From NCBI GenBank assembly GCA_010094045.1, contig ML986588.1, forward strand, positions 620,001 through 684,000: 64,000 bases of DNA, written 5' to 3'. Under the pieces are notes generated by a model. The model ran no database searches. It was not told the DNA's origin and saw only the letters and a program-made list of their open reading frames with translations. The position numbers and the translations under genes were made by a program. Each line of letters opens with the position of its first letter. The stretch's first letter is position 1. Shown piece by piece: positions 24,738-36,089 of the stretch. This DNA is from Lojkania enalia (Eukaryota; Ascomycota; Dothideomycetes; Pleosporales).

Positions 24738-26944
24738 ATGAGGTTGTCTTCCAGCCTCTGCCGTCAATGTCTCCGCCGCCCCACACCCCTCCTCTCACGG
24801 CCACGGATGCGACCATTCACTTTCGGCTATTCCTTACTTGCTCGGCGGACATTTGCAACACCGAAATTTCCAGGCAGAACTATACTACGGTCTGGTGGGG
24901 CGGCAGCAGCTTTGAGTACACTTGCGTTGGTAGCAATAGGGAACCATGGCTCGGGAAACGGGGAGAAGACCCATGAAGAGGCCATGCTGGAGGCTTCGAG
25001 GCGGGAACTGAAAGAGCAGGTGCCAACGCGATTGCAGAACTCCAAGAAGCTACGACGAGAGATATACTTCTTCGTTGACACATATGTCATTGAGCCTATA
25101 TGCACGGGCTTACGCTTCTTACATCTAGTCATTATCTTCGTACCGGTACTGGTTACTGTTCCGGCGATATGGCTTGGAAAGCGACAGCCGGACAGGGATA
25201 ACGAAAGAAGCGGGACTTTGTGGTGGTACAGATTTCTGGTGAGATCAATGGAGCGTGCAGGAGCCGCTTTCATAAAGGTAAGACTCACACACAATGGCTT
25301 GAGCGCGAGTTGACTACTTGTAGCTTGGTCAATGGGCTGCCTCCCGATCGGACATATTTCCCACAGAACTCTGCATCACCATGTCTACCCTACATTCCCA
25401 TGCTCCAGCACATTCAATTGAAAGGACAAAGAGGATTGTTGAAAGGGCCTTTGACGGGCGACGATTCGAAGATATTTTTGAGGAGTTCGATGAGAGCCCT
25501 CTGGGTGTAGGCGCTATTGCCCAGGTATATAAAGCAAAGCTAAAGCCGGACCTTGCTACGCCAGAGTATCTGCAACACGAGCTAGACATTCCGACCCTGC
25601 CGCAAAGGATACGGAAGAATGTCGATGTGACTTTGAAGAAAATTCCCCATAGGGTGCCATCAAGTCATGTTGCCGTCAAAGTATTACACCCGAAAGTTGA
25701 GCGGATAGTGCGAAGGGACCTCAGAATCATGGGTTTCTTCGCTGCGATTATTAACGCTTTACCCACCATGGAATGGCTTTCGTTTCCTGATGAGGTCAAA
25801 CAGTTTGGCGAAATGATGAGATTACAATTAGACTTGAGGATCGAGGCAGCCAACCTGACACTGTTCCGTCAAAACTTCAAGAACCGCACTACGGCCTGGT
25901 TTCCGTATCCATACACGGAGTACACAACCCGCGAAGTCCTCATTGAGGAGTTTGCACAAGGAATCCCACTTGAGGACTTTCTTCAGAATGGCGGAGGTGT
26001 CTTCCAGAAAGATCTCGCTGACGAAGGATTGAATGCATTCCTAACCATGGTTCTCATCGACAACTTTATACATTCCGACCTGCACCCTGGAAATATCATG
26101 GTTCGCTTTTATAAGCCGGAGAAGCTCGATGTGCCCATCTTCAGCCGGGCCGAAGGTAAGAGGACAGGTCCAGAAGAGTCCCCGGACGTAACAGAGGAGG
26201 TACTTCAGAGGCTACGGCCATACAAGAAGAAACCTAAAGAGTGGGTTGGCCAGCTCGAGCAGATCGATAATGAAGGGTATAGGCCGCAGATCATCTTCAT
26301 TGATACTGGACTAGTTACCGAACTCAATGCTACAAATAGGACTAACTTTTTGGACTTATTTAAAGCTGTTGCCGAATTTGATGGCTATCGAGCGGGCCAT
26401 CTTATGGTGGAAAGATGTAGGCAGCCAGAAGCTGTAATTGATAGAGAAGTATTTGCACTGCGCATGCAGCATTTGGTTTTAGGAGTCAAGAGTCGGACAT
26501 TTGCCTTGGGCAGCATAAAAATTGGTGACATATTGAACGAAGTACTGTCGATGGTTCGGAATCACCACGTGCGTCTTGAAGGAGACTTTGTCAATGTCGT
26601 ATTAAGTATCTTGTTGCTTGAAGGTATCGGAAGGAGTCTCAACCCCGATCTTGATCTTTTCGCGGGGTAAGCTGATATCTTTGCTGACAGGTTTTTGTAC
26701 AACATTGACTGGTTCGCAGGGCTCTCCCAATCCTACGGCAGCTTGGTACTCAGAGCGGTTCTTCGCTGATACGTGGAGGTGATTTCTCAATGCTTAAAGT
26801 TTGGGCTGGACTCGAAGCCCGCAGCTTCTTGCAGGCCTCAATCGAAACAGTAAGTGAAGACTACGCGTTTGGCAATTCGGTACTGAATGAGCCCCGTAGG
26901 TTGAACGATGTGTCAAATATGACCAGCTCTCTCCCAACATCTAA
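24738..26944 (+). CDS. Mitochondrial ABC1/UbiB-family atypical kinase (ADCK2/Cqd1-like)
   Basis: Membrane-linked UbiB-family protein tied to coenzyme Q and lipid distribution in mitochondria. Exons 24738-25277, 25324-26666, 26720-26849, 26900-26944; 685 residues. The Arg-rich N-terminus (MRLSSSLCRQCLRR) looks like a presequence. Hydrophobic stretches include LHLVIIFVPVLVTVPAIWLG. The family KxGQ motif is formed across the first splice as FIKLGQWAASRSDIFP. The nucleotide-binding loop reads GVGAIAQVYKAKL, like ADCK2/Cqd1 rather than the Ala-rich loop of Coq8. VAVKVLHP carries the catalytic-type Lys. HSDLHPGNIMV is the HxDxHPGN motif. IFIDTGLV replaces DFG with DTG. These features favour the Cqd1 (yeast YPL109C) branch. 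Whether it phosphorylates anything is unknown. Confidence 0.88.
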
Positions 26945-27590
26945 CCAAGGGCCAAATAAGTAGCAAATTTCTTAACAGTATACGAGTATTTCGAGGCTTC
27001 TTGGCTACCGATTTCTTCCCGATTTCGAGCTTCTACATTTATTTACTACACAGTCATGGTCAAGGGCTTGGTCTTGCACAATGAATTATCGCAGTGCTCT
27101 CCTTGCACTACACTTTTTTACTGATACACGGTCAAGTTCTTCATATACATATACATATATATATACCTCCAGTTGTATATATTTAGAGCATTGCAGGCGT
27201 TCAGGCAATTGACAGAGCAGGTTGTTAGAGCTATGTAAGAGTAGGATTACTTTTAGATGGTAGAGGCACACATGCGGTACGATATAAGATATTAGGTGTG
27301 GTCCTTGGCTCGAGCATGTCGGGGGAACCTCGGCATGCCGACAGGGTTCGTGCTTGAGCTCCCATACGTCATAGTTCCGCTGAAGCTAGAGCTCAGGTGA
27401 GCTGTGCAACAAAATAGCAATACGTCCCATCTCACAATCAGCCTCCAATAATTTCGAGATCTTCATATTTCGTCACCATTTCCGATTGTTTAAACCCTGC
27501 CTGGTGTGTTCTATTCAAACTAGGACTGCTTTCTTTATCAGTCTACCCCTACTGCGGCGCCGCTCAACTGCAATCACATTGAGGAATACA
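26945..27590. other. Intergenic, promoter of kelch gene
   Basis: No supported exon. A (TA)n-rich segment lies at about 27143-27185. The open frame of the downstream gene extends upstream to 27486 but that extension has no kelch character. Confidence 0.4.
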
Positions 27591-28928
27591 ATGGTAGAAC
27601 CAACCATCGCCGGAGCTTTATACACAGCCGAATCTCTCCTCGAGGGTGCCGTTGCCTTTGCAAAAGGAATCACACACCCGACCCTCCCATTAAAAGCAAA
27701 CCTCAGCCGCATAACCGACGTCCCGCTCCCGCGTTCCCACCACACGTTGTCTGTAGTCAAGGGCCGCGCTTACATATTCGGCGGCGAGACTTCACCAGGC
27801 ACCCTCGCCGATAATGCCATGCACATTGTCATTCTCCCTTCATCGGGCGTCACAACGGCAGATTACACCTCGATTGCCGCGCGACCGATGAATACCGGCG
27901 GCGAAGTGCCCCAGGCGAGGAAAGGTCACACGAGTGTCGTAATTGGCGACTCAATATACATTTTCGGCGGCGAGGGAGTTGGGGATGAGATGGGCAGGAT
28001 ATGGGTATACAGCACCACGTCCAATTCCTGGTACAGTCTTGACCCAGCGTCGGATTCTCCGTGCCCTTCGCATAGGTACGGGCATGCGGCAGCGATCTCG
28101 GAGCTCCCGCCGCCAAGAGATGAGGTTGTGTACCGGGAGCGAGCGCCACAGAGACCGGCCGATCCGGCGAAAGTCGTGCCTGAGCCCGCGGATCCGGATA
28201 CTTGGGGAACGATGTTTGTAGTTGGGGGAAGAAGTTTGACGGGGGAGTTGATGAGCGATGCGCTGGCGTTTGATGTTAGGACGAGGACGTGGTCGAATAT
28301 TCCAAGTCCATTGGGACAGCCGAGGGAGGGCGCATCTATGACAATTGTGGGTAATAAGCTGTATAGGTTTGGCGGGAAGGGAATCGAGACAATTGCCACT
28401 GGGGGTTTACAGGCAGTCGATGTAAGTCTTGTGTGGAAGCATGCTGAGGACGGCACAACGCCTTTGACGAGCGGATGGGCCTGGGAGGAAGTTGAGCATG
28501 TAGAAGGTGAAGCACCGCAGGCTAGGTCGGGAACTGGCTTAGAGAGTGTAACGACTGGACAAGGGAGGCATTATCTCATCGCGCTGGGAGGAGAGGGTGA
28601 GGACGGCAGGTTCTTCGATGATATCTGGGCATTTCAGCTGCCATCTGAGCGGCAAACAGCCGCTGCAGCCAAAGATTCAACCCGATCTTCAGTCAAAGCC
28701 TCGACAAATGAGGGGAAATGGGCAGAAGCAAAATATGAGTACCTAGACTCAATTGGAGAGGAGGAGAAGGAGATCCCTGGTGAACCGAAACATGGATTGG
28801 GCATACGAGGACACTTCGCCGTAGCGAAAGGTACCGAAGTTGATGGTGCCAGTGTAATTGCCTGGGGAGGAGTGGATCAGGCTGGGAAGATCCTGAGCGA
28901 TGGGTGGCTTGTCACCGTCGATAGGTAG
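27591..28928 (+). CDS. Kelch-repeat beta-propeller protein
   Basis: Intronless, 445 residues from the ATG at 27591 (MVEPTIAGALYTAES); an upstream ATG at 27486 would add 35 residues and is less likely. Kelch blades are visible as RSHHTLSVVKGRAYIFGGE, KGHTSVVIGDSIYIFGGEG followed by WVYSTTSNSWYSL, a later MFVVGGRSLTGELMSDALAF with RTRTWSNI, MTIVGNKLYRFGGKG, and YLIALGGEGEDGRFFDDIWA. A last blade, GHFAVAKGTEVDGASVIAWG, closes the ring. Such propellers act as protein-binding scaffolds; no BTB, F-box or transmembrane segment is attached, so a partner cannot be named. The fungal relatives I recall are called Rab9-effector-like or simply kelch proteins. Confidence 0.88.
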   Translation: MVEPTIAGALYTAESLLEGAVAFAKGITHPTLPLKANLSRITDVPLPRSHHTLSVVKGRAYIFGGETSPGTLADNAMHIVILPSSGVTTADYTSIAARPMNTGGEVPQARKGHTSVVIGDSIYIFGGEGVGDEMGRIWVYSTTSNSWYSLDPASDSPCPSHRYGHAAAISELPPPRDEVVYRERAPQRPADPAKVVPEPADPDTWGTMFVVGGRSLTGELMSDALAFDVRTRTWSNIPSPLGQPREGASMTIVGNKLYRFGGKGIETIATGGLQAVDVSLVWKHAEDGTTPLTSGWAWEEVEHVEGEAPQARSGTGLESVTTGQGRHYLIALGGEGEDGRFFDDIWAFQLPSERQTAAAAKDSTRSSVKASTNEGKWAEAKYEYLDSIGEEEKEIPGEPKHGLGIRGHFAVAKGTEVDGASVIAWGGVDQAGKILSDGWLVTVDR

Positions 28929-29776
28929 GAGCCGGGTGCGGTGTGGAGCTTCGAGCATGTTGCGGCAAGTTTCTCTTTGCATAAATATATATAAGCGCAT
29001 ACCGCTTGCTAAAAGAATGGCACTTTTTGAGCATCACTTTTCTTTAGTGATAGTCTCATCGAGCTGTGATTTCCGCTGTAGATTCTGCATTGTATCGACC
29101 TGCAGCAGCAGGTATTAAAAAAAAAGCAAAAAAAAAAGGTGGTAGCTGGTATTGGGGGGAGGCCGTTTGCGGGCACCGCTACGCCGGTACCGTTGTGGAA
29201 GGCACGGCCGTCATGGTGAAGGCGTGCGATTTGTATCAGAGAACCTCTTTACTGGGGTTGCACCCACATCTCCTAGAATATATCTGCTACGGCGGCCTAC
29301 TTGACAGGTCGGTGCTGAGTCAACACGGCAGTTCGCCAGACTGTGTGCATAATAACGTGGGGTGGATTCCACCAGGCCTTTCTCTTAGCAAGTGTGATGG
29401 GGCTTTACCACCACCGGAATGGACTATCCGGGAGCCGCGATCGCAGAGAATCAGAAGGAACACGCGGAGAGAATCGCACGGGTAAAGCATACAAAGTAGG
29501 CAGTAGACTGATTAGAGAAATACCAGATGAGACCGATTACGGAGATGGATAGGCTAACGGAAAAGTTCGCGTTTCATGCTTCTAATTACAGACATAGCGC
29601 ACGCAGAGCGAACATTTAACAGACAGACGGAGGCAAAACAAATAATACATATCACAGCTCACTCAATATGACCGAACGTGTCTTTCTATATCTTCAAGAG
29701 GACGCTCCGGTCGGCACCCTTAGCCAGGGTCAAAAGTAAAATGATGTCAGCCGCATGCAAAATACAGGATATGTGC
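28929..29776. other. Convergent spacer with A-rich tract
   Basis: About 850 bases between the kelch gene and the converging succinyl-CoA ligase gene. Contains an A-rich tract at about 29117-29138. A 139-codon + frame at 29066-29485 has no family signal. Confidence 0.4.
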
Positions 29777-31427
29777 TTAGATACCAAGAGTGAATTCTAC
29801 ACCCACGTCAATATCGCGGGCCATCTTGACGACTTTGGAGAACTGGACCGACTTCTCGGCCGCAGACTGTAGGTCATCGATAGAGAAGATCTTAAGGCCG
29901 GAATCATTGATCTAGCCAGGTTGTCAGTTTGGCTCTCTTCTTAAAAAATTGAACTAGTAGAGTGCTTACAAGCTTCTGTGCCTGTTCCATGTTTGTACCC
30001 TGCAACCTGGCAATGACTGGCGTTCTCAAGTTCATGCTCTCAACAACGGAGATGAGACCCTTGGCAATAGCATCACACCTAACAATACCGCCGAAGATGT
30101 TGACAAAGATGGCGGTGACCTTGGGATCGCTGGTGATCAAGTCGAAGGCCTGTTTGATAGCCTCAGGCGTAGCACCACCTCCAACGTCTAGGAAGTTAGC
30201 TGGGTTTCCACCGTTCAGCTTGATGATGTCCATGGTTGCCATGGCAAGACCGGCACCATTGACAAGGCATCCAATGTCACCGTCTAGCTTGATAAAGTTA
30301 AGACCCCACTCGCTGGCCTTTACCTCATCAGGATCCTCCTGAGTGATATCTCTCCAAGAAAAGACCTCCTTCTGACGGAACTCAGCGTTGTCGTCAAAAT
30401 TGAGCTTGGCATCCATGGCGAGGACCTGGTGGTCGGTGGTCTCAGACAGAGGGTTAATCTCAATCTGCGTAGCGTCGCGCTCCATGAAGACCTTGTACAG
30501 CTTCTGAATCGTGTCTTTTGCATCCTCAATGCACTGTTCGGAGAAGCCAAGTTCGGTTGCAATATTGCGGGCAATCTCGTCGGTGACGCCTTTGTGGATA
30601 TCGATGTAAGTGGTGATGATAGCTTCGGGGTGTTCCTTGGCCACAGTCTCAATATCCATACCGCCTTGGGAGGAAGCGACGATGACGGGGCCTTGTGAAG
30701 CACGGTCCATAAGGACAGCGAGATAGACCTCTCGGCGCGCAAACTTGCGCTCGACGATGTACACGGCATTGCAGAGCCGGCCCGCAGCCCCAGTTTGCTT
30801 GGTGATGAGCTTGTGACCGATCATCTGGTCGGCCAAGATGGATGCTTCTCGCGCCCTTCATGCGTCGAACGTTAGCTCTGACTGAATACGCTAGAGTGGA
30901 GCATACGCACGAGTAGACGACTCTAACACCGCCCTTGAAGCCATTGTCAAAGGTACCCTTTCCTCGGCCACCCGCGAGTACCTGCGCCTTTATCACCATG
31001 TCATCCCCGGCTGCGAAGCGTCAGTTCGCAATCCTTATCATTTCGTAATTGGTAGCATACTGATTGTTTTAGCAACCTTCTCCGCCTCCTGAGGAGTAGC
31101 AGCAACGTCACCGTTGGGGACCCCAATGCCATACTAGATCCTTTATCAGTCCTTGTTCTCTTCCCCGACGACGATATTGAACAGATCGGGGAAACGTACA
31201 CTTTTCAATAAGTTGGCGGACCTATATTCATGTATCGACAGCGCTCTGCTCTGCTGTATAACAAATCGCTTCAGCGGTGTCTCCTATACAGAATCAGTGA
31301 ACATGACCAATTGCAATGCACGCTGTCGTCAGAGGTTCTGGGGAGCTCGGAGGAGGAAGATGGTAGAGCGTACTGCAGCAGCTCGAAGCGCGCTGGCTAA
31401 CGGCCGGGATCGGGCTAGCTTATACAT
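29777..31427 (-). CDS. LSC2: Succinate-CoA ligase beta subunit, mitochondrial
   Basis: Beta subunit of the TCA-cycle enzyme that makes succinate and ATP/GTP from succinyl-CoA in the matrix. Exons (minus): 31427-31374, 31283-31200, 31133-31061, 31010-30911, 30855-29970, 29911-29777; 443 residues. The first exon encodes an Arg/Ala presequence ([18 protein letters not shown]). [20 protein letters not shown] begins the ATP-grasp domain. [20 protein letters not shown] contains the nucleotide-binding Lys and glycine loop. IEINPLSE and [15 protein letters not shown] are hallmark beta-subunit motifs, as is [17 protein letters not shown]. The CoA-ligase domain includes [13 protein letters not shown]. 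The small first exons were assigned from frame and the presequence, and are less certain than the main exon. Its start is 236 bases from the divergent gene at 31664. Confidence 0.93.
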
Positions 31428-31663
31428 TGTGTCTGAGAAGAGACACACAAATGAAAGAACAAGTAAAGAGGGCGCTGATGAGATGGAGTTGAGGGAGATG
31501 GAGCTCGATTATCTTCTTCCGAACACCAAATATTGCGGAGGTAGGTGCCAAGGCCGCCAAGATGATTTTCCGGAAGTGCGAATATCGCATCCAAGCTCAG
31601 AACATTTAATATCCATGACTACTCAACCTTGATTAATTCCTCAATTTCTCTATCTCTGGGATA

Positions 31664-32419
31664 ATGTCGAAGCGGAACAGCGAAAGCGACGTGCTCGTCA
31701 ACAGACTCAATGTTGGTCTAGCGAAGCACCAGAAATTGCTTGCTTCGTGGCTAGGTCCAAAGTCTAAGGCAGAGCTCGAAATTGAGAAGTCGAACGAGGA
31801 GCAAGAGCAGAAAGATTTTCAAGAAGAAGGGATAGATTCACATCTGTATGTTTTTCTAGTCTTAAGTTATGCGACTGCTAACAGTGAAAGGGTTGGAGTC
31901 GGAGGCCAAATGCTGAAGGAGATTGAGGACGGAACATTCAAGCGGCGGACTCAGACTTCGCAGGACAAGCTTCTCCAACAATTGCTAGGTGCCAAAGCCG
32001 CTAAGGCTCACAAAGCAGCCAAACAGGCGCCAAAAGAGCATATTAAACCCCAGAAACTCAACCACTCTACAACCTCAAAGGCAGACGACAGTGATGATGA
32101 AGGAGGAAGGGCAGCCACATTCATATCAAAGAGACGAAAAACAAGCAAGATCCCGCCCATTCAACATCCGGAGCCGTTCATGGATAAGTTTAGAGTCACT
32201 GACGCACAACTACCGCTTCGACCAACCAGCAATGAAACTATTTCAGATGATTCGACAGAAGTAGAGAAGCTAAAGGCAGAGACTGATGATCCGGAAGATA
32301 CCAGCATCAACTATCGACCCAAGCCGAAATTAGGGAACTATCTAGACGAGATTCTGGCCGAACGGGCACAGAAAATGAAGAAAAAGAAAAAGCGCAATCG
32401 GAGCCAGGAGAATGTCTGA
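31664..32419 (+). CDS. Small basic fungal protein (DUF3245-like), probably nucleolar
   Basis: 238 residues with a 39-nt intron at 31846-31884, or 251 if unspliced, since the intron is a multiple of three and open. Splicing gives DSHLERVGVGGQMLKE, which fits better than the hydrophobic unspliced insert. The N-terminus contains HQKLLASWLGPKSKAELE, a signature I associate with the fungal DUF3245 family. A basic KRRKTSK and the C-terminal KMKKKKKRNRSQ are likely nuclear or nucleolar signals. The protein is otherwise Lys/Glu-rich and probably disordered. Role unknown; ribosome assembly would be a guess. Divergent from the succinyl-CoA ligase gene. Confidence 0.72.
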   Translation: MSKRNSESDVLVNRLNVGLAKHQKLLASWLGPKSKAELEIEKSNEEQEQKDFQEEGIDSHLYVFLVLSYATANSERVGVGGQMLKEIEDGTFKRRTQTSQDKLLQQLLGAKAAKAHKAAKQAPKEHIKPQKLNHSTTSKADDSDDEGGRAATFISKRRKTSKIPPIQHPEPFMDKFRVTDAQLPLRPTSNETISDDSTEVEKLKAETDDPEDTSINYRPKPKLGNYLDEILAERAQKMKKKKKRNRSQENV

Positions 32420-32836
32420 AGATCAAGAAGGTACAATACATACCTTCTTTCTTAGATTGCTGAAGCGGGTACAATACAGTTTGCATTCCGGAGTTATCGA
32501 AATGCTAAATCTTATAATACTATTACTCAGTCTACACTAATACCTTTCAAAGGGGCAAGGATAGCGATAATGCGCAGCCCGCTTTGGGTATTGCCTTTAT
32601 ACTAGGCTTGTATAGTCTATTTAAGAATCTGCCCACATACGCTATTCTTAGTCTTACAGCCGTAGGACGAATTTTACAGACCATGGCGACATATTTAGAC
32701 ATACTCAAGTGAAAGCTGCCGTTTCCCGCGATTGCTTTCAGGGCATATTTCGCAGACTAGACAATGGGTCCCAGATGATTGATTACAATCTCTATATGCT
32801 AATCTATATGAAAGCTATATACATTAACTATTTCTC
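32420..32836. other. Convergent spacer
   Basis: 417 AT-rich bases between two converging genes; no exon or repeat stands out. Confidence 0.4.
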
Positions 32837-34142
32837 CTACTCCCGAACAATCAAACTAGCCATACCCATCCCAGTCCCAATGCATTTACTCAACACACCC
32901 AATTGCTGCGTCTGTCTCTCCATCTCATGTAGTAACGTCGACAGCATCCTGCCCGAGGTGGCACCCAGAGGGTGACCCAGCGCAATAGCTCCACCATTCG
33001 GGTTCACCGTCGCATCCTCCAATCCCAGCTTCCTAATACAATACAGAGCCTGACTGGCAAACGCCTCATTAATTTCCCAAACCCCCACATCCTCCTTTTG
33101 GATTCCAGTATAATCCAGCAATTTTGGGATTGCAATAGCAGGGCCCACACCCATTTCATCTGGCGCACAGCCAATGACCTGCGTCCCTGCCCACTTCCCA
33201 ATGATATGTTGCGTCAGACCTAATTCCGCAGCCGTTGAGCGACGCATCATAAGCGCCGCAGCCGCTCCATCTGAAACCTGCGAACTATTTCCTGCAGTGC
33301 TGGTTCCATCAGGCTTGAATGCTGGCTTCATGCTCGCTAGCTTCTCAACCGTGGTATTTGGCCGAATCCCATCATCCTTAGTGACAGTAATCGTTTCGGT
33401 ATTCTCTGGCACTTCAGGGTCCGGGATAGATCTTGTAGTTACAGGGACTATTTCCTTAGCAAAGAAACCAGAGACTTGTGCTTTTGTAGCCCGCTTCTGC
33501 GATTCGGCCGCGAAAGCATCTTGATCTGCGCGCGAGATCCCATATCTATCTGCGACATTTTCTGAAGTGATACCCATTGACATTATACATTCCCTTGCGT
33601 CCTTGACCGGCGATTCTTTCAGTTCGTGCCAAAGTTGTGTGGGAATGGCTCGGGAGCCGTAGTTTCGCGTCATTGATTCCATGCCACCGGCGATTCCGAC
33701 GTCGATTTGTCCAATGGCAATCGAATTTGCGATGGAAGTTATAGCAGAGAGGCCTGATGCACATGCTCGGTTTACCGTCGAGAAGGTGGTTGTTGTAGGC
33801 ATGCCAACATGATTTGCAGCCATGCGTCCCGCTTTGCTACCACCTAGTTCGGAAAGCACGGTGCCAACGCAAATGTCATCTATTTTTGTGGGGTCGAGAT
33901 TTGGGAACCTTTCTATCGTGGCCTTTAGGACCTGAGAAGATGCGTTTAGCAATCGTAAAGCGCAGAATTCAGAAGAAAGGGAAGACGTTACGTACAGTGG
34001 CCAGCATTTCATGGTCATAAGCATCTTTCAGTCCTCCTTTCTTCGCCCGAGTAATTGGCGTTCGAATGGCAGAGAGGAATACGACGTCTTGTGGGTTCTT
34101 TTGTACGATGTTCTTGACGCCCTTCAGTATGAAAGCCGCCAT
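32837..34142 (-). CDS. 3-ketoacyl-CoA thiolase (acetyl-CoA acyltransferase)
   Basis: Cleaves 3-ketoacyl-CoA in beta-oxidation. Exons (minus) 34142-33996 and 33931-32837; 413 residues. An upstream ATG at 34166 is in frame. The N-terminal thiolase region reads DVVFLSAIRTPITRAKKGGL. The nucleophile Cys is in STVNRACASGLSAI. GGMESMTRNY is the usual thiolase loop. INEAFASQALYCIRKLG and NPNGGAIALGHPLGATSGR carry the Asn/His of the second half, and CIGTGMGMASLI the general-base Cys. No C-terminal PTS1 is present (it ends VRE). The N-terminus MAAFILKGVKNIVQKNPQ is not a clear PTS2, so peroxisome versus mitochondrion is left open. Overall sequence resembles fungal peroxisomal-type KAT more than the cytosolic ERG10 acetoacetyl-CoA thiolase. 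Confidence 0.9.
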
Positions 34143-34719
34143 GGTGAATGCCGATACTGTAATCAAGAGGATACAACGCCAATTGCAACAATTAGAGAGC
34201 CTTGGAAAGGTAGAATGCGGAAAAAGAAGGATAACCTATTTACGGAAGGAAACAAAGAAAAGAGAACGTGGCGGCGAAAGACGCCCATGGTGTCGATGTG
34301 CACTGAGCTCTAGCTTTCAGGCAGGGAGCTTCGGCAAGTGAGCTGCGGCAACCGGGTAAGAGATCACCCACGATGCGGGGAGGTCACGTGTGCTATTCCG
34401 CGATTTCGCCGAGTTTCGGATACGGAGCGATTTGACCCAGGAGCTCAAGACTTGCTAGTGGAGGAAAGAAACTGTGGATATTCAATAAATCTAACCGTGC
34501 AGGGAGTGCACAGAAGAAAACAATAATCTTAGATCCTCCGGCAATCCTAGGGATAGACCACGAAATGTCCGGTATTTTTCCCGAACCCATATGCTCCTTG
34601 TAGATGTCATTCCCTTCTCATGCTAACGATCTCCTTTAATTGACCCTGCCATACCGTCATCAGACCCGCTAAAACAGAATAATATGCTTATACCAGCGGC
34701 AAGTTCAGGTTCAGGTTGC
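34143..34719. other. Thiolase promoter region / NTF2 3' flank
   Basis: About 580 bases between tandem minus-strand genes. No exon seen. Confidence 0.4.
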
Positions 34720-35402
34720 TTAGGCAGCAGGGTATACGAATCGGAACATTTCGTTGTAAATGTACCAGTTCTGGGCGTCTTGCTTGAGTGTGAAAACTTG
34801 TGAGAAGCTCATAGGTCGCTCCTGTCCCTCAACCTAAGCAGAGTTAATATCCATCTCCACCTCGTCGACTCCAGGCTAGTCCCGACTCACCATCAATGCG
34901 CCAGTGATGAGGACTAGTATCGTATCTTCGCCGATAGGTTGGAAATCTTTGGTAGCATTGGTAACGTCGTGCTGGACCTTCGAGAATGGGAGGTTCTAGT
35001 AAACACAAATTAGAAGTGAATGGATGCGAGTTCAGGGGATCGAAGATTACAGTAAGCTTCTCCACGATAGCGTCCGCTCCTAGGTGATGCTTCTCTTCCC
35101 ACGACATCATGGAGGTCGGGCGCTATGGTTCCACTATCAGCAATGCTCATGTGCCCCGACCGGATGGGAAACATACATAAAGGCCGCCCAGACCAGCGCG
35201 GTTCGTGTCGAAAGTCTGGTAATAGAACTCGACGAACTGCCCTACGGGCTATCAATTCAACAATCTAGGCGCCTTCTTTTAGATAGAAACTCACTCCCAA
35301 TGGTAACGTAAGCTGTATCGTCGCGTCAGTCAGCCTTGGCTCTTGTACTCGGTTTGTTTACGCGGGGTCAAAAGGTAAATGCATACGTGCTTCTTGGGCC
35401 AT
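34720..35402 (-). CDS. NTF2: Nuclear transport factor 2
   Basis: Carries Ran-GDP through the nuclear pore. Six small exons (minus): 35402-35387 (16 nt), 35312-35295 (18 nt), 35241-35177, 35122-35051, 34995-34891, 34833-34720; 129 residues, close to the family's 120-130. The core reads QFVEFYYQTFDTNRAGLGGL, YRPTSMMSWE, GADAIVEKL and LPFSKVQHDVTNATKDFQP. It continues with ILVLITGALMVEGQERPMSF and YIYNEMFRFVYPAA at the end. These are classic NTF2 features, including the hydrophobic pocket and the WYIYNEMFR strand. The two micro-exons at the start come from frame and splice motifs only, and give an unusual MAQEAPYVTIGR leader; the real start could differ. Confidence 0.85.
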
Positions 35403-36089
35403 GGCGACGATGTGATAGACGGCGTTTTAGGGGGTAGATGTTGCGGCAGTATAGAGAGTGTGGGTAGCAATGGCGCGAAGATGTACCGAAGGGTTGAGGC
35501 TCGCTGGCGGGACGTTGCAGGCAGAGATAGAGACTGGCGTGTTGAAGAGCGAACGGATGGTGGGGCAGAGCGGCGCTCGGCATCTAAGATTTTCCGGCGA
35601 CTCCTGCCCTAAGATCCATTCTCTCCTAATTCTCACTCTAACAACTCATCTCCAATTTATTGCCATTTCGCTCACATGTCAAGGAAATATGTAGTCTATA
35701 TCTATAAAACGGACTAGTTTCATTTCATCATTAGTGAGTGCTCACACTACATTCCTTCTCTGGCTCCCTCGATTGAATGATAATCCACATTAAACGATAA
35801 CTTCCGAGTCAATTGGCAATGAAGTTCAGAAATATTCGAGCTCAACGGGCTGATAACTATCATTTTATATGCTTTTACTTCTCACCTATACCTTGCGGAT
35901 ACTAATTGGCCATGTTATCAGGGACGTCATCACACAGTACATCAAACCATGTTGAAGATCTTACAATATCATTTGATTGAAAGACGAAGTTGTAAGACGC
36001 AATAGAAACATGAGACTGGGCCGGCGGACCTTTTCATTCTATTTCTAGTTCTATATGGTACCCCCTCCTATGACAACTTCTACCTCCTT
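35403..36089. other. Intergenic, no gene seen
   Basis: 690 bases between two minus-strand genes. It holds the NTF2 promoter and the 3' flank of the reductase; several 60-80 codon frames overlap on both strands and look random. Confidence 0.4.

Noticed and set aside
29066..29485. 139-codon plus frame between the kelch and succinyl-CoA ligase genes
   Set aside because: No family character, follows an A-rich tract, lies where two 3' UTRs converge.
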